Source of the DNA: Centroberyx gerrardi
Lineage: Eukaryota > Chordata > Actinopteri > Beryciformes > Berycidae
Assembly: GCF_048128805.1 (NCBI RefSeq)
Contig: NC_135999.1
Span: 22,307,659 to 22,371,658 of the forward strand
Length of the DNA stretch: 64,000 bases
Reading direction: 5' to 3'
This document shows, piece by piece, positions 1 to 11,604 of this stretch (positions are counted from its first letter, which is position 1; the number at the start of each line of letters is the position of its first letter). The position numbers and the translations under genes are program-made. The notes under the pieces were generated by a model. The model saw only the letters and a program-made list of their open reading frames with translations. It had not been told where the DNA came from and ran no database searches.

Positions 1-181
1 AGACAATCGCAGACAAAATTGGTTTAGTCTGTGTGTTGCATTCATTCTCTGTGTCCCCGGACCGCAACTGGCCGTAGTGACTTACGGCAGAAAGACGGCG
101 CCTCAACCAAACCAGGAAGAAAACAGATGCAGTTTGAATGCAGACTAGTTGCTTAGATTGAACAGCGTGAAGCTACTCAAT

Positions 182-361
182 ATGGCAGATAGTGGTAAGA
201 TGGAAGACAGGACGGTAACTGCTGGACCTTCTGCAACAAAACAAAACAGGAAGCTTATAACAGAAGAGGCTAAAACAGCTAAGAGGGAGAGGGAGGGCAG
301 CGCGAGTCCCAGAGCTCCCGGTAGCCCCACGGATCGAATATATATAGGAACTAATGTTTGA
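182..361 (+). other. Possible short coding exon of unknown family
   Basis: An open frame begins with ATG at 182 and stops at 361. It starts MADSGKMEDRT and contains a basic stretch, KLITEEAKTAKREREG. Fish genomes carry many uncharacterised, repeat-associated proteins with a similar lysine- and glutamate-rich start, so this could be the first exon or a decayed end of such a gene. No splice partner is visible in the next kilobases. I do not recognise a function. The frame is short and may be chance. Confidence 0.2.
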
Positions 362-1296
362 GCTACAGTTATCTGCAGCAGTATTTTGTTTACATATTCT
401 AGCTGTATGAGATCGCTAAGAGGTTGCAAAGACATTTGCGACGGTGTCGTTTTTTGGTACTACAACTAGGAGTCGCCAAAATCAACAATATTCAAATCCA
501 ACACATAGGTGCTTCTATAACCCAAGTGACAAACCCGCACCCACACTCCACCCTTTAACATTTAGATTAGGTGGCTGGTGATGGTGCTGACTGATTTTCC
601 TGCAGATTTATGACGGCAGAGCCTGATGTCCTCTGTAGTCACCATTTGTAGGTTAGTACATCATTCTTTTGACATCTGCATTGAATGCTCACCTTGGATT
701 ACGACACCAAGGACTGCAACATCAAATCCTGTCTATTGATAAATGCTTGTATAAGTATATTTTCTTAAATCTTAGAGCAGCAGTAGTGGTGAACAAGGCT
801 TACAGTAAACCAGCCCCAAAGTATATCATGTGTGAGTTTGTGCCAAGCAGATGACTGATGATGAAAGCACACAGCTATACAATATTGACAGTAGGCCTAT
901 ATGTGCAGAGTGATGTGTACAGTACTGTATAACCCACTGTCCACATTATGTATTGCACTGTCCCTTTGTGCTGTATGTAATGTCATGTTACCTGTGTTGT
1001 ATCTGTGTCAGTATGCACTGTGGGACTGTGAATTGTCAATATGTCTCAGCACCAATATCACCAAGACAAAATTCTGTACATTATCTACACTACACTGCAC
1101 TTCTTTTCAACATGTAGTCCTTACAGTTAACCAAATATGTGCTTATCATTGTAAACACAAACTTAATCCACTGGAACACTCAATCCCATGAAATCTGATA
1201 GCTTTTTCATTGCATTGGCTCAAAAACTCATAGCATGAGCAATTAAGAAATGTATTCTAATTCTAAATCTTTGCTTTTTCCCTTCAAATATGTTTC

Positions 1297-1492
1297 AGAG
1301 TAATCCAACAAAGTAATCCAATAGCAAGTATTCACTTCATCTGTTATTAATCATTCAATCATTCCTTTACAAGACTGTTTGTAATCTGATTACTGTTTTT
1401 GCAGTACCTGTAACAGATAGTTACTATTTTTATCAGACTACTGTAATGTAATTACATGTAGGCCTAATCAGTTACTCTCCTACCCTGTTTAC
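1297..1492. repeat. MITE-like interspersed repeat
   Basis: The stretch holds paired motifs such as AGTAATCCAACAAAGTAATCC and GTAATCTGATTACTG, then TGTAATGTAATTACATG, ending in CAGTTACTCTCCTACCCTG. Repeats rich in 'GTAATC-GATTAC' and ending in GTTACTCC are common non-autonomous DNA elements in fish. The boundaries are approximate. Confidence 0.4.
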
Positions 1493-2098
1493 ACATAACA
1501 CTTAACCAAACCAGCATTAGTAAACCCTGCTTGCTCTTTTTTGCAGTGATTCATCACACCAGTAGCACAAGAAATACAAGGTGAATTATTTTATTTGTAA
1601 TCAATCATTCTTTGTATTTGTATGTATGATTGAAGCACCTGAGCACAATGAGTGTTAGTAGATAGTTAAAGAGCAAGAAAATATTAGAGATATTTTAGAA
1701 ATCAGAAACAGAAATAACAGACCTTAAAAGGTATGGCCAATGTGTGAGTATTTAACAAAACAGCGTAATAATTTGCACTAATGCATCAACGACTTGTGAT
1801 TCATCCTATACAATAAACACTACTCTTAAACTGAAATTGAGGTTGCAAAATAAGGGGGGGAAATCTATTGCATTGCAATGTGACTATCATACAACACAGC
1901 CATTTGCCACACATGTCAATTTCCAGTAAGAAAAACATTAATTGAATGGTTCTTAATAGCATAAGCATTAGTAACTGAGTGCATAGAAACTGTTGTGGAA
2001 TTTCTTCAATATTCACAATTCCTCCACATTAGCCAGCAGCAGCTACTCAACATTTGTATGTCCACTTTCTTATTAGCTGATTTTTCATGCTATAATGT

Positions 2099-2665
2099 CA
2101 GAGGTGGTAGAAGTTCACAAATTCCCTACTCAAGTAAAAGTGCAAATACTCATCTAAAAATATACTCTGGTAGAAGTTGAAGTACCATTTCAAATCCTTT
2201 ACTCAAGTCCTTTACATGGTCTTAAATTTACTTAAAGTATAAAAGTAAAAGTCGTTCTGTAAAAAAGTCATTTCTAATAAACTAAACTGGTTCTCTGTTG
2301 AGAGTTCCTCTGAATCCCAGATGAGAAATAGTCTGCAGCTCAAATCACTAACGTTAATTCTAGCAGCTGAATTAACTACGTTAATTCTCTCTCTTGTTGC
2401 TTCTCTCTTCTTCGTGTTGCTTCTCTTTCTGTCCCTTTCCTTCCTTTGTGGTGTCGCTTTGCTGAACAAGCAGCCAAACTCATTTGGCTCTTGATCAGCT
2501 GCTTCCGGGATGGAAGCTGTCTGATGCACAAAATACATTTCTTTTAGAAAATCAGTTGATGATTTCCCAAGAGTAACAAGTCTGTTTTGAAAATGTAATG
2601 AGTAGAAGGTACAGATTTTTCTTTTGAAATGTAGTGAGTAAAAGTAAAAAGTATTCAGTGTTCAA
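2099..2665. repeat. Interspersed repeat with AAGTAAAAGT motifs
   Basis: The left end reads GAGGTGGTAGAAGTTCACAA followed by CTACTCAAGTAAAAGTGC. The right end reads GTGAGTAAAAGTAAAAAGTA. A related element in the opposite layout lies at about 52851-53394. The ends start near GGTGG and show the terminal CTCAAGTAAAAGTAC-type motif of fish hAT-type MITEs. It holds no credible gene; the 108-residue minus-strand frame inside it looks like chance. Confidence 0.5.
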
Positions 2666-2714
2666 AATGTTTATTTTCTTGCATTTTCATATCAAAATCC
2701 TTACTGGGAAAACA

Positions 2715-3115
2715 ATGTATTTTGAATGGTTACCTCATTCCATACCAGTAGGCAGAATAAAAATTCCAAGCAATACCATCACATATTTTTGAACAATTAC
2801 GCTCCGCCCCTCTTCCAAAACGGATATCCCATTGGTTTACACTGTCGAATGATCCCTCCCCACGTTATGTCCTGGCCCAATATCCTGTTTCAACAGGAAA
2901 CACATCAAGAGAGCAAGATGCTCTCAAAAATGCTGTTTCATTGTGACTTTAAAACGGGTACAACCGCCACAGTTGCTATGTCACTCCCTGCCTGGGAATC
3001 CATTAATGAGAGCGCCATTGTGCCCTTTGTCATTGGATCATCCTCAACCAATCACAGTAGCAAATGAGTGTGACATAATCTGACACTTTCCCCACCTGGG
3101 TAGACTGATCTGTAA
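2715..3115 (+). repeat. Dispersed repeat, copy A (second copy inverted at 28.8 kb)
   Basis: Blocks here such as GAATGATCCCTCCCC, CCAATATCCTGTTTCAACA, AGCAAGATGCTC and GTTTCATTGTGACTTTAAA occur in the same order on the opposite strand at about 28757-28960. The pair is diverged, so it is an old dispersed repeat and not a recent duplication. The element type is unknown. The ORF across it has no recognisable domain. Confidence 0.55.
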
Positions 3116-3682
3116 AAAAATATTTATTTGTTAAAAATGCCACAGTTAGTTGATAGTTTCCTTATTTCAGTGTATCCCATACAGAACGATAGCTCCAATA
3201 TCTACTAATGTGAAACTGGAATCAGGTATAATGCTAATAGGTATAAACTGTACAGAATGTATTTTTGAAAATCTCAGTACAATGCTAATATGATAATTAG
3301 CCTCTCTCAACCTATCTGCTCTAGCACTCTAGAGGGCCAACTGGTAAATTAAACTTTTTCCAAATCCAAGTTCCAAAGTTACTCATCACAACATAAATTT
3401 TAGTTCTCAGTGTCAACAATGCTTTAGGTTTGTGTGTAATTTGGTAAAATACAAATTTGGAACGGAAGCTATCTGCTCCTTTGAATGAAAGATGTTTGCT
3501 TCAGTTGCCCTTATTTTGCCATTAACGCCAATACACTGAGAGCAGATCCTATGTGCGATTTTTTTCCCTAACACGCTTCACAGTGATATTTGTTCTACCC
3601 TAAAACTGAGGTTGAATAAGATCTCTGACCTACCATACACTGACCAGAAAGGTTGGCTATAAGGCCATTCTATATAGGAAAT

Positions 3683-6611
3683 CTACATCTCGCAGATCCA
3701 TTTTTCGTCTTTGTCACATGACTCATCGTTCCAAACCCCGTTCCCTGTATGACGACGCCAGAATTCCGCACAGTCCTGGTGTCCATTCCAGCTGTTGGGC
3801 TGGTCGCTGCCCCAGTACCTGCAGTACAGAGAGACATTCAAAAGGAGATTAATTGTTGTTTCCATGACTTTACCAATTCCTGGATGATTGAAATCAACAA
3901 AGAGGATATGAATTCATGAATGGTGGCAAGACAAACCGTTCTTGGTTGTTGTTTTTTTAAATCATGCAAAGGTATGAGTTCAGTCTCTTACGCTGTGGTC
4001 AGTGACGTCCCGTCCACCCACTTCCAATCTCCTTCTACTCTTTCGTCATTCAAGCCAATCCAGATTTCGTCCCCATCTCCATACAAACCATTGATGAATG
4101 ACTGAGAGAGATAACATGATGAAGAGAGATAACATTCAAAACATCAAGCAAATTTACGTGAACAAGAGTACAGCAACACATACTTGCACACATACATATA
4201 AATGCATGCGCACACAGATAAACGCACCATTTCTTCTGGGCTGTTGATGATTGCCAGGTCTGCCCCTTTGCTTTGACAGTCCTGTCTGCTCCGGATCCAG
4301 GATTTACGGGCCATAGAAGGGAAGTAGCAGCTATTCTGAAACTTCTTCCAGCCAGGAAGACAGGTCTTTTCTGTAAATTTAATATATACATCAATCGATA
4401 AGTAGATAGTGAGAACAAGTCAGTGCTCCCTACCATCCTTTTGGAGTATTACAATTTTTTAACTCATTTTTGATGGTTGACTGATTAGTTTTTCACAAAA
4501 CGGCATTGTCAACAAAGTGACATTTCACTTTTGCTCCACATGCTAAGAGTGGAGCAGAGCAGCCCACCTTTCTCAGTGATACACCTTCCCACTGAGCACT
4601 AGACATGATTTCAATGTTGTGTCTATGCTTTAGCTCTCGTATATAGCCCAGGTTTAGATCAAGCAGTAAATACATTATTAAATATTTAAACAACACATAA
4701 ACAGCTGTAGCTGAATATCAAAGTTATGTACCAGAGAAGTCTATATGTACAAGATAAAGCTTTGTTTTCGTCATAAAGATGGAGTCATAGCCGTCTACTA
4801 AACTTTCACTTTTAATCACTATATATAGCAAAATTTTAGCTTAAACATTAATCACCATTAAGACCTCCCAACGCAAAATTGCTCAATGTCTTCCTTCTTT
4901 GTTGAAAGAATAGTAATGATGAGGGATATAAATAATGAACATCCAAGGACAGATTGCAATCCAAGCCTAACCTAGACAATGTTCTGAAAGCAGAGCTCTC
5001 AACTATTACAAAAGTAATACTATAATAATTGTGTTAACTTCTTGTAAATGAAATAATGCTGAAGTTTAACAATTCATCCATTTCCTGTGGACCCCCTGGA
5101 ACCCCCTCAAGGACCCCTGGTGGTCCCCGGACCCCATGTTGAGAACCACTGGGTTAGACATCCAAACTATGCTTTTATGCTGAATATGCTGAATTCATTC
5201 TTTTATTTCTGTTTCCTTTTTCTTACCTCTTATCGTTGCATTCAGTCTCTCAACTTCGGCAGTCAGGTTGTCGCATCTCATCTTTAACTTGTCTCTCTCC
5301 GCAGTTGCGTTGTTGTAACTGATCTGTAGCTGGTCTCGTTGTTGAATCAAAGCAGCATAACTAGCCTGCAGCTGGTTTGTCCCTTTTTCAAGTAAGTTGT
5401 AACTGGCCTTTAAATTCTCTCTCTCCTTAGTCAGGTTGTTGTGACTGCTCTGTAACTTGTCTTTCTCACTGGTGGCGGAGTTGTGGCTGATCTGTAACTT
5501 CTCTACTTCTTTAATCATGGAGTTGTAACTTGTCTGCAACTGCTCTCTTGATCTGGTCAGGTTGTTGTATCTGTTCTGTAAATTGTCCTTGTCTTTGGTC
5601 AATGAGTTGTAATTGGTCTGTAACTCATTTGTCTGTTTGACCGCTGAATTGTAACTTGTTTGTAACAAGTCTCTGGCTTTAGTCAAGGCATCGTTATTAG
5701 TCTGCAATTGGCCTTGACTGTTTTTTAGCTGATCTCTCTCATTCGTTAAAGCATTGTTACTGGTCCGTAACTGGCTTTCACTAATTTTAAGATCATTTCT
5801 TTCTTTTGTCAGAATGTTTATATTTTTTCGTAATTGTTCTCTCTGTGTAGTTATGTAATCATTATTGCTCTGTAACCGGGTTTGGATGCCTTGTAGTTCC
5901 CTTTTGTCTTTAAGCGTTGTCTTCAGGTTCTCCTGTATGTTGTCTTTTTCTTTAGTCATGGCATTGTAGCTGTTCTCTTGGTCTCTCTTTACATTGCGAT
6001 CTGCAGAAGAGGTGAAATATTGATAAACGTGTCCTGGATCAGTGATCTCACCAATGATCTCATCTCAGGTAACTTCTATAAAACATTGGAATATTTGACA
6101 AAGAAAATAGAAAGGTAGACTCACGGTGGACTCCCTGGCCTATGATCCCAGCCAGCAGGAGAACACACAGCAGCCCCAGACAGACTGCAACAGGCCTGAG
6201 AGGGCTCTTTCTCAACTCATGAACTGAATCACAGGAAGCAGTAGAAATGTAAAAAAAGATGAAGTGATCTGAGGAACTTGTGGGTTTGTCAGCATCAGGG
6301 TGAATGTGATTGACTAGGATATTGAACTATTTAATTACAAAATGCTATACAGAATACTAATTTCAAGAAAAAACATTACCAGAAATTAAGTCATTGTTAT
6401 TTCAGAGTTATACATGATTCTGCTGCTATTTTGAAGGTCTTGGAAAATTCTTGAATTGGCAAACAACTTTCCACAGTGAGTTTAACGTTAACAAATGCAT
6501 GATCTCCTTTTGGAATGAAGCTCTCATTTTACCTGAATATTGAAACCTTCTGCCACCCGCTGTAAGGAGCTTATAGCCATTTTGGCTGTCATCAGTCTCC
6601 ATGGTTGTCAT
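3683..6611 (-). CDS. CD209-like type II membrane C-type lectin
   Basis: This is a complete six-coding-exon minus-strand gene of 446 residues. The exons are 6533-6611, 6125-6223, 5227-6000, 4228-4370, 3992-4101 and 3683-3818. All junctions are GT-AG and the frame closes exactly (1341 nt). It encodes a short cytoplasmic tail with a YKLL endocytosis-type motif, one membrane segment (about residues 36-56, [18 protein letters not shown]), and a 257-residue coiled-coil neck. The C-terminal C-type lectin domain (about 318-446) has [21 protein letters not shown] and VWNDESC motifs. Known relatives are CD209/DC-SIGN-type receptors that bind glycans on microbes or cells with calcium. From about residue 170 the neck is a near-perfect 14-residue repeat. 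Sugar-site glutamates appear replaced by glutamine (QPN instead of EPN), so specificity is uncertain. An Asn-Ala-Thr glycosylation site ends the neck. An asialoglycoprotein-receptor-like role is the main alternative. Confidence 0.9.
5078..5155 (+). repeat. Terminal fragment of a hAT-like repeat
   Basis: This stretch contains the motif CCCCGGACCCCATGTTGAGAACCACTGGGTT. The GTTGAGAACCACTG end is a widespread hAT-family terminus. It lies in the intron between the neck exon and the first lectin-domain exon. Confidence 0.5.
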
Positions 6612-6995
6612 CGTAGAGTCACTCTTGCTGGCAAGAGATTACAGTAAATCTCTGCAAGTCAACAAAATATTTCACTTCTGATATGAAGTCAGACAGAATT
6701 TTTAAACGATCTAACTACAACCTCTCTCCCCTTACATCTCCTTTGAATTGCATCCCCCTCTCACGTCTTTACCTCCTCTACTTGCCCCAGTATGCTCATG
6801 TCTTCAAGAAAATATATCCTTCCTATCTGTTCTCCTCAGCTCTTATTATTTTATCTAACATCATCACAGGAACATTTTGTTACATCTAGGTGTATTGACA
6901 GGGTGCTGACCCTTTCACTCCTTCCTGTTGATTGTTTATAATTTATTTAGCTTGTAGTGTGTCACTTATCATAAATGTTCCTGCATAAATCTTAC

Positions 6996-7132
6996 CTGGG
7001 CTTGAAGAGATAATAACAAACACAGCAGAAGGACTTGAAATAAAATGGTACTCCTCTTGAGCAATCCCAGGATACAATGACGTTTCAATGATTCGACCAC
7101 TGGAAGAGTTCAGCCTGCAAAAGCAGCAGTTA
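6996..7132 (-). other. Probable 5' untranslated exon of the lectin gene
   Basis: On the minus strand, CAAGCCCAG is followed by a good donor (GTAAG at 6991-6995). A matching acceptor (TTGCCAG) ends at 6628, placing the start ATG 16 nt into the next exon. The 5' end is estimated from the TATA-like box at 7161-7167. This exon is inferred; transcript data would fix it. Confidence 0.5.
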
Positions 7133-7160
7133 TACCACCCTTGAATCCTTGTGATATTTT

Positions 7161-7167
7161 CTTTATA
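7161..7167 (-). promoter_or_regulatory. TATA-like box upstream of lectin gene
   Basis: The minus strand reads GTATAAAG here, about 30 nt before the inferred start of the untranslated first exon. Its position and form fit a TATA box. No other element was established. Confidence 0.4.
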
Positions 7168-7684
7168 CTTGTGGCCAGTGGGGCGGGAATTGAGGGTTGG
7201 ACAGGAGGCGGAGAGAGAGCCAGGGGCAGTCCAAGAGGCATACCTGCACCTATTTACCCTCTGTCTATATACATTATCTGTGTGTTTCAGTAGATGCTGG
7301 TAGGAAAGCCGTTGTACTGACGGACGAGAGTGTGCGTCCTTACGCCTAAAGACAACCTAAAAAGGCTATTTGTATGTAGACTACTGAATTTATCCCTGAA
7401 TGGGTAGAATTTATAAAGAGCAGGGACAGGCAACCATGTGCCACGCAGGTTTTTGTTCTAACCAAGCAGTATAGACTTCACTGATTATTTCCCCATCTCT
7501 GGTTGAAGTTAATCAATGAAAACTGCTGCTGTGTATGGTTGGAATGAAAAGCTGCATACTCTCGACTCTCCATGGCACATGATGATGATGATGCCCGTCC
7601 CTGCCGTGAGGCGAAGATTGATCTCAACACCGGTGGTGCACAATTTGTGTTGTGATTATTGTTGTAATGCTGACAGAAACTTGT

Positions 7685-7895
7685 GAAATCAACTGGTGTG
7701 TTTTGTTGAAATAAACACCTGCTTCCTCTTTGGTCATGATGACACATGGGTGAAGACCACTGCTCCATGGTGTGTTTGAGATACAGTAATTATACAAAGA
7801 GGTCAGCAATGGCACTTTCACAATCAGTGGTTCAGAAATATGAGTAAGTTCCGATTTCAACATAGAAATGCTGAACTTGCTGTTTCAAAAAAACA
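7685..7895 (+). repeat. Repeat copy 1 of a pair flanking the L1 fragment
   Basis: It shares AATAAACACCTGCTTCCTCT, CACATGGGTGAAGACCACTG, TTATACAAAGAGG and CACTTTCACAATCAGTGGTT, in order and orientation, with 11128-11335. It could be two insertions of one element or a local duplication. Confidence 0.6.
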
Positions 7896-7984
7896 GATAT
7901 CAGCATCCTGTCAAATAATAGTTTGATGCACCTGCACCAACTCTACTTGTCACCAAGTTGAGTCTAACAGCAGAAGACCTTTTA

Positions 7985-8810
7985 TGCTAAATGCAGATTA
8001 CACAACTTTGAAAATCGCCAAATCGCTGTACCGCACACATTACACAACATTCTTTCTTGTAATCTGTTGTCTTGTCGATGTAGTGCTGCGCACACTACAC
8101 AATCAAGCGCAGACGAGATTTACAAATTACAAGATCTCTCACCTACAGGGATCCCTGACAAAGAGCGATACACAGTTTTCTCACGAAAACACACACAAGA
8201 AGTGGCCCTGAATGATTACTGGTGTGTGCTTGTCATTCCATTCTCTGTGTGAGAAAATGTCAGCAGCGGGTAGAGGTCAGGTGACCGAGCTGAAGCATGT
8301 AATGTCATCCTTTTTGCAAAATAATAATAATGATAATAATAATTGTATTCACCATTTTATTCATGATTTTAAGTTTTTATTCATCATTAAAGAATAAAAA
8401 TTGGTCTCGACCTCAAGACTTGAGGTCAAAACCAAGACAAGACCAAGACAAAATAGGTCCAAGACCAAGACCGAGATCAGGCACTGCTGGTCTCAAGACT
8501 GGTCTCGTTCTAGAGACTTACAACTCTGCCGTCCTCAGTACTTGTCATACACTGCTCAAACTACAAGACCATTTCAGATTTTGTGCCGATAATTTCAAAC
8601 ATGCTTGAAAATGTCGGGCCGTCTGGGACGGTTCCAAGACTGGGTCAGAACGAGTCTCTGAACTGCTCATACTTAACGAGCGTCGGTGACGGGCATGAGC
8701 ACTGATTTGGCTCTGACCTGGAGTTTTTGTCCCCTATCTCAAAAACTTGTCTGGGGAGGGAAAATCAGGGCTAAAATCGCGTAGTGTGCGGTTGGCATTA
8801 GATGCCTTTT
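7985..8810. repeat. Non-autonomous DNA-transposon-like repeat, composite
   Basis: The outer parts contain TACACAACTTTGAAAATCGCC near the left and CGCGTAGTGTGCGGTTGGCA near the right. I associate this kind of sequence with a common fish DNA repeat. A different repeat rich in CAAGACCAAGAC (8400-8525) is nested inside. Reading frames across it carry no conserved domain. Confidence 0.45.
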
Positions 8811-8859
8811 ACATCTCATGTGGATGCACAGGAAGTCAACCTGACCTGTCACTGTTCTC

Positions 8860-11010
8860 TCGCTAGATGCAGAAAAAAGCTTTGATAGGGTAGAATGGAA
8901 ATATCTTAGATTTGCCCTGAGGAAATTTGGTATTGGTCTTTGTTTTTTTAAATGGATTGATGTATTGTATTGTGGTACAAAGGCAGCTGTCCAAACAAAT
9001 ATATATGATATCCCAATTTTTTTTTATTATCCAGATCAAAGAAGGCTGTTCTGTATCTCTGTTATTGTTTCTGATTGCACTTGAGCCTTTGGCAATTGCA
9101 ATTAGATCAAACCCACAACTTGAGGGAGTGATGAGAGGACAGGAAGAGCATAAACTTTTCTTACTGGCGGACAACATTTTACGACTAATAAAAAACCCAA
9201 CAAAATCTATACCACCACTTATACAGGTTGTTGACGGATTCTCAGTTATATCAGGGTAAAAGGTAATTGGCATAAGTCAGAGGCTATGCCCGTCTCCATG
9301 GATTGTTCACCAACCTTGGTTATTCCTTTTAATTTTAAGAGGAAGGAAGATTGCCATATGGAAAATCCTGAAACTTAGTTTGTGCAGAAAAATAAATACA
9401 GTGAAGATGGCAATTATACCTAAATTTTATTATGTTTCTATGATGCTCCCAGTGGATATCCCAGAGACCATCTTTAAACTAATAAAATGTTTACAGATTT
9501 TCTTTGGGGTGGGAAAAAAACATGTATTAGTATGCAAAAATGATATGCACTACAAGAAAATGGTGGTTTGGGTGTCCCAAATGCAGAGTTATATAATATG
9601 ACATTTGAGATGGTGAAGCTTGCAAAACACTGAAAATTGAATGATAGGGAACAGAGGTGGATGAAATTAGAGAAAAGCTCAACAGCTCCCTTTGGACCAC
9701 TGCATGTGCTATCCCAGGAAAGGTTAGAGTCAACAGACCAGCAATATAACAGTCCGATGTTCATACATTCAAAAACAGTATTAATAGCAATACATAAAAT
9801 GCTGAAACAATCACCTTATAAACAAACATCTGTTTGGTATAATCCCAAAATCTCTCTTGGTAAAAATAAGTTCTGTCACAGTCTTTGAGAAGGTCGAAAA
9901 TAAGAATGTAGTTGGAGGATTTTTCTTCTTTGCCTGAGCTAAAATGCTATGTAAAAGAACTAATGGCAAGTGTGAAACCTTGCGAATAGTCTGGCAAAGT
10001 GATTTACAAAGTGAGATTGATTATAATGCATGGAAGCAAATCTTGTCAAGGAATAGGGATTATATCAGAGATGCGAGGGGGAGAAAAGGGTACAATTCTC
10101 CATGCTCTCTGGGAATGTTGGGTAATATGCCTTGTATGGGAACAGGTCCTACAGTGTATAGAGGAGGACCTTGAACTTTCAGTAGTACGGAACCCAAGGA
10201 TGTCCCTGCTGTTTGATAGATCCCAGGTTCCAGGATGGGACAAGACTGAATTTGAAATTCTACGCATGGGTAAAGTTGCAATGTTAAGGCTGGTATTAAA
10301 AGGCTGGAAATCTACACAGGCCTGCATTTAACCCCTTGTACCCTGACTTTACCCTTAAATTTCCCCTTAAGCAGCTTCAAAGTTAGAAAAAAAAAAAAAT
10401 CCTATAACTGTACAACAATGTCACGTCCATATTCTTTATCTGATCGTTGCAACACTTTCTTGAAGCTCTAGCTGCTTATATTGAATGAAATATTAAAATA
10501 CAAGACTCCATGTTTTTATGGCTGCACCATTACATCAAATGGAAAAAATCTAGATGTTTGTGCATCATTTTATACAAATTTCCCTGTAATTCAGCATGAC
10601 ACATTTGGTGTCTTTGGAAAACTTGTGTTTTTGGAAAACTTGTTATTAAAATAAAGTTCTGTGGGTTTGAATGAAGCTTGGCCGTGCAACCTGTGTTTGT
10701 AGTGATGGGCCCAGTGGCGGGGCCACCAGGGAAGAAGAGGTTAAAGAATGGGTAGATATGTTAATCAATGCAGTTACATATAAAATGACGTTAACAAAAA
10801 GAATTACAAAAAGTGAAAAGTCATAGGAAACATGGGATAAATTCCTAAGATATTTGCAGGGAGGAGATAGCCTACATAAAGCAGATATACAATCTATCGC
10901 CTTTTGTTTATTCTTTATTTTTAATGATTTAGGTTATTTATGTGTCTCACAATATCTATGTTTTGTAAAGAATGAGGAAAATGAGGTTGGCCAATAGATA
11001 ATGGATGATG
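8860..11010 (+). mobile_element. Decayed L1-type LINE (ORF2 3' part), interrupted
   Basis: The plus strand at about 8865 reads LDAEKSFDRVEWKYL, the reverse-transcriptase block containing FDRVEW. LLADNILRLI at about 9155 is a decayed form of the YADD active-site region. The end of ORF2 (HALWECWVICLVWEQV, then LKGWKSTQAC) lies at 10050-10330. A further C-terminal piece (EEVKEWVDMLINAV) resumes at about 10730, so roughly 400 bp of other DNA interrupts it. Many stops and frameshifts show it is dead. The 5' end is truncated inside the reverse transcriptase. Confidence 0.8.
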
Positions 11011-11127
11011 ATGACTTTAAACCCCTGTGAGCACATATAATTGCGATGACACTGCTGATACCACTGATTAACACGCCTTCAGCCAGAGAGGGGAAACTCA
11101 TTAGTGAGATCAGCTGTTGTGTTTGGT

Positions 11128-11335
11128 TGGAATAAACACCTGCTTCCTCTCACATGGGTGAAGACCACTGCTCCATAGTGTGTTTGAGATCAGGATGGTA
11201 CAGTAGTTATACAAAGAGGCCAGCAATGACACTTTCACAATCAGTGGTTAGTGTAGCATGAGCAAATATGAGGAAGTTCCGATTACACAGGACACAGAAA
11301 TGCTGAACATGCTGTTTCCAAATAACGGTTATTGA
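11128..11335 (+). repeat. Repeat copy 2 of the pair flanking the L1 fragment
   Basis: This is a direct-orientation partner of 7685-7895, with small insertions and deletions such as the extra TCAGGATGG. It lies just past the end of the L1 remnant. Confidence 0.6.
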
Positions 11336-11373
11336 CATACTATCTCTGTGAGAGAATGTCAGGACAGATAGGT

Positions 11374-11604
11374 AGTATTATTTTCATTCTCCGCCAAATG
11401 CGAGCACAACTCGATGAAGAAAATCCTCCTTAGGTGCACGGCCAAAGATTAATACATGAAGAAAGAAAAGCCAGCACTCTTAATGTCCTTTTGTCATATA
11501 TTTGAATGGGCAGCTATAGAGAGTGTCTATAGCTGCCCATTCAAATATATGACAAAAGGACATTAAGAGTGCTGGCTTTTCTTTCTTCAAGTATTATTTT
11601 CATT
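11374..11604. mobile_element. 201-bp insertion containing a perfect hairpin, bounded by 15-bp repeats
   Basis: AGTATTATTTTCATT occurs at 11374-11388 and again at 11590-11604, as expected for a target-site duplication. Between them is a 201-bp insert. Its last 133 bp form a perfect inverted repeat with 64-nt arms (11457-11520 and 11526-11589) and a 5-nt loop, GAGTG. It looks like a short retroposed fragment copied back on itself. The source element was not identified. Confidence 0.7.

Noticed and set aside
2212-2538. 108-residue minus-strand frame
   Set aside because: It lies inside a MITE-like repeat and its composition is unlike the real exons nearby.
9944-10331. Overlapping plus-strand frames that could be a small gene
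   Set aside because: They match the C-terminal region of L1 ORF2 with frameshifts, so they belong to the dead LINE.
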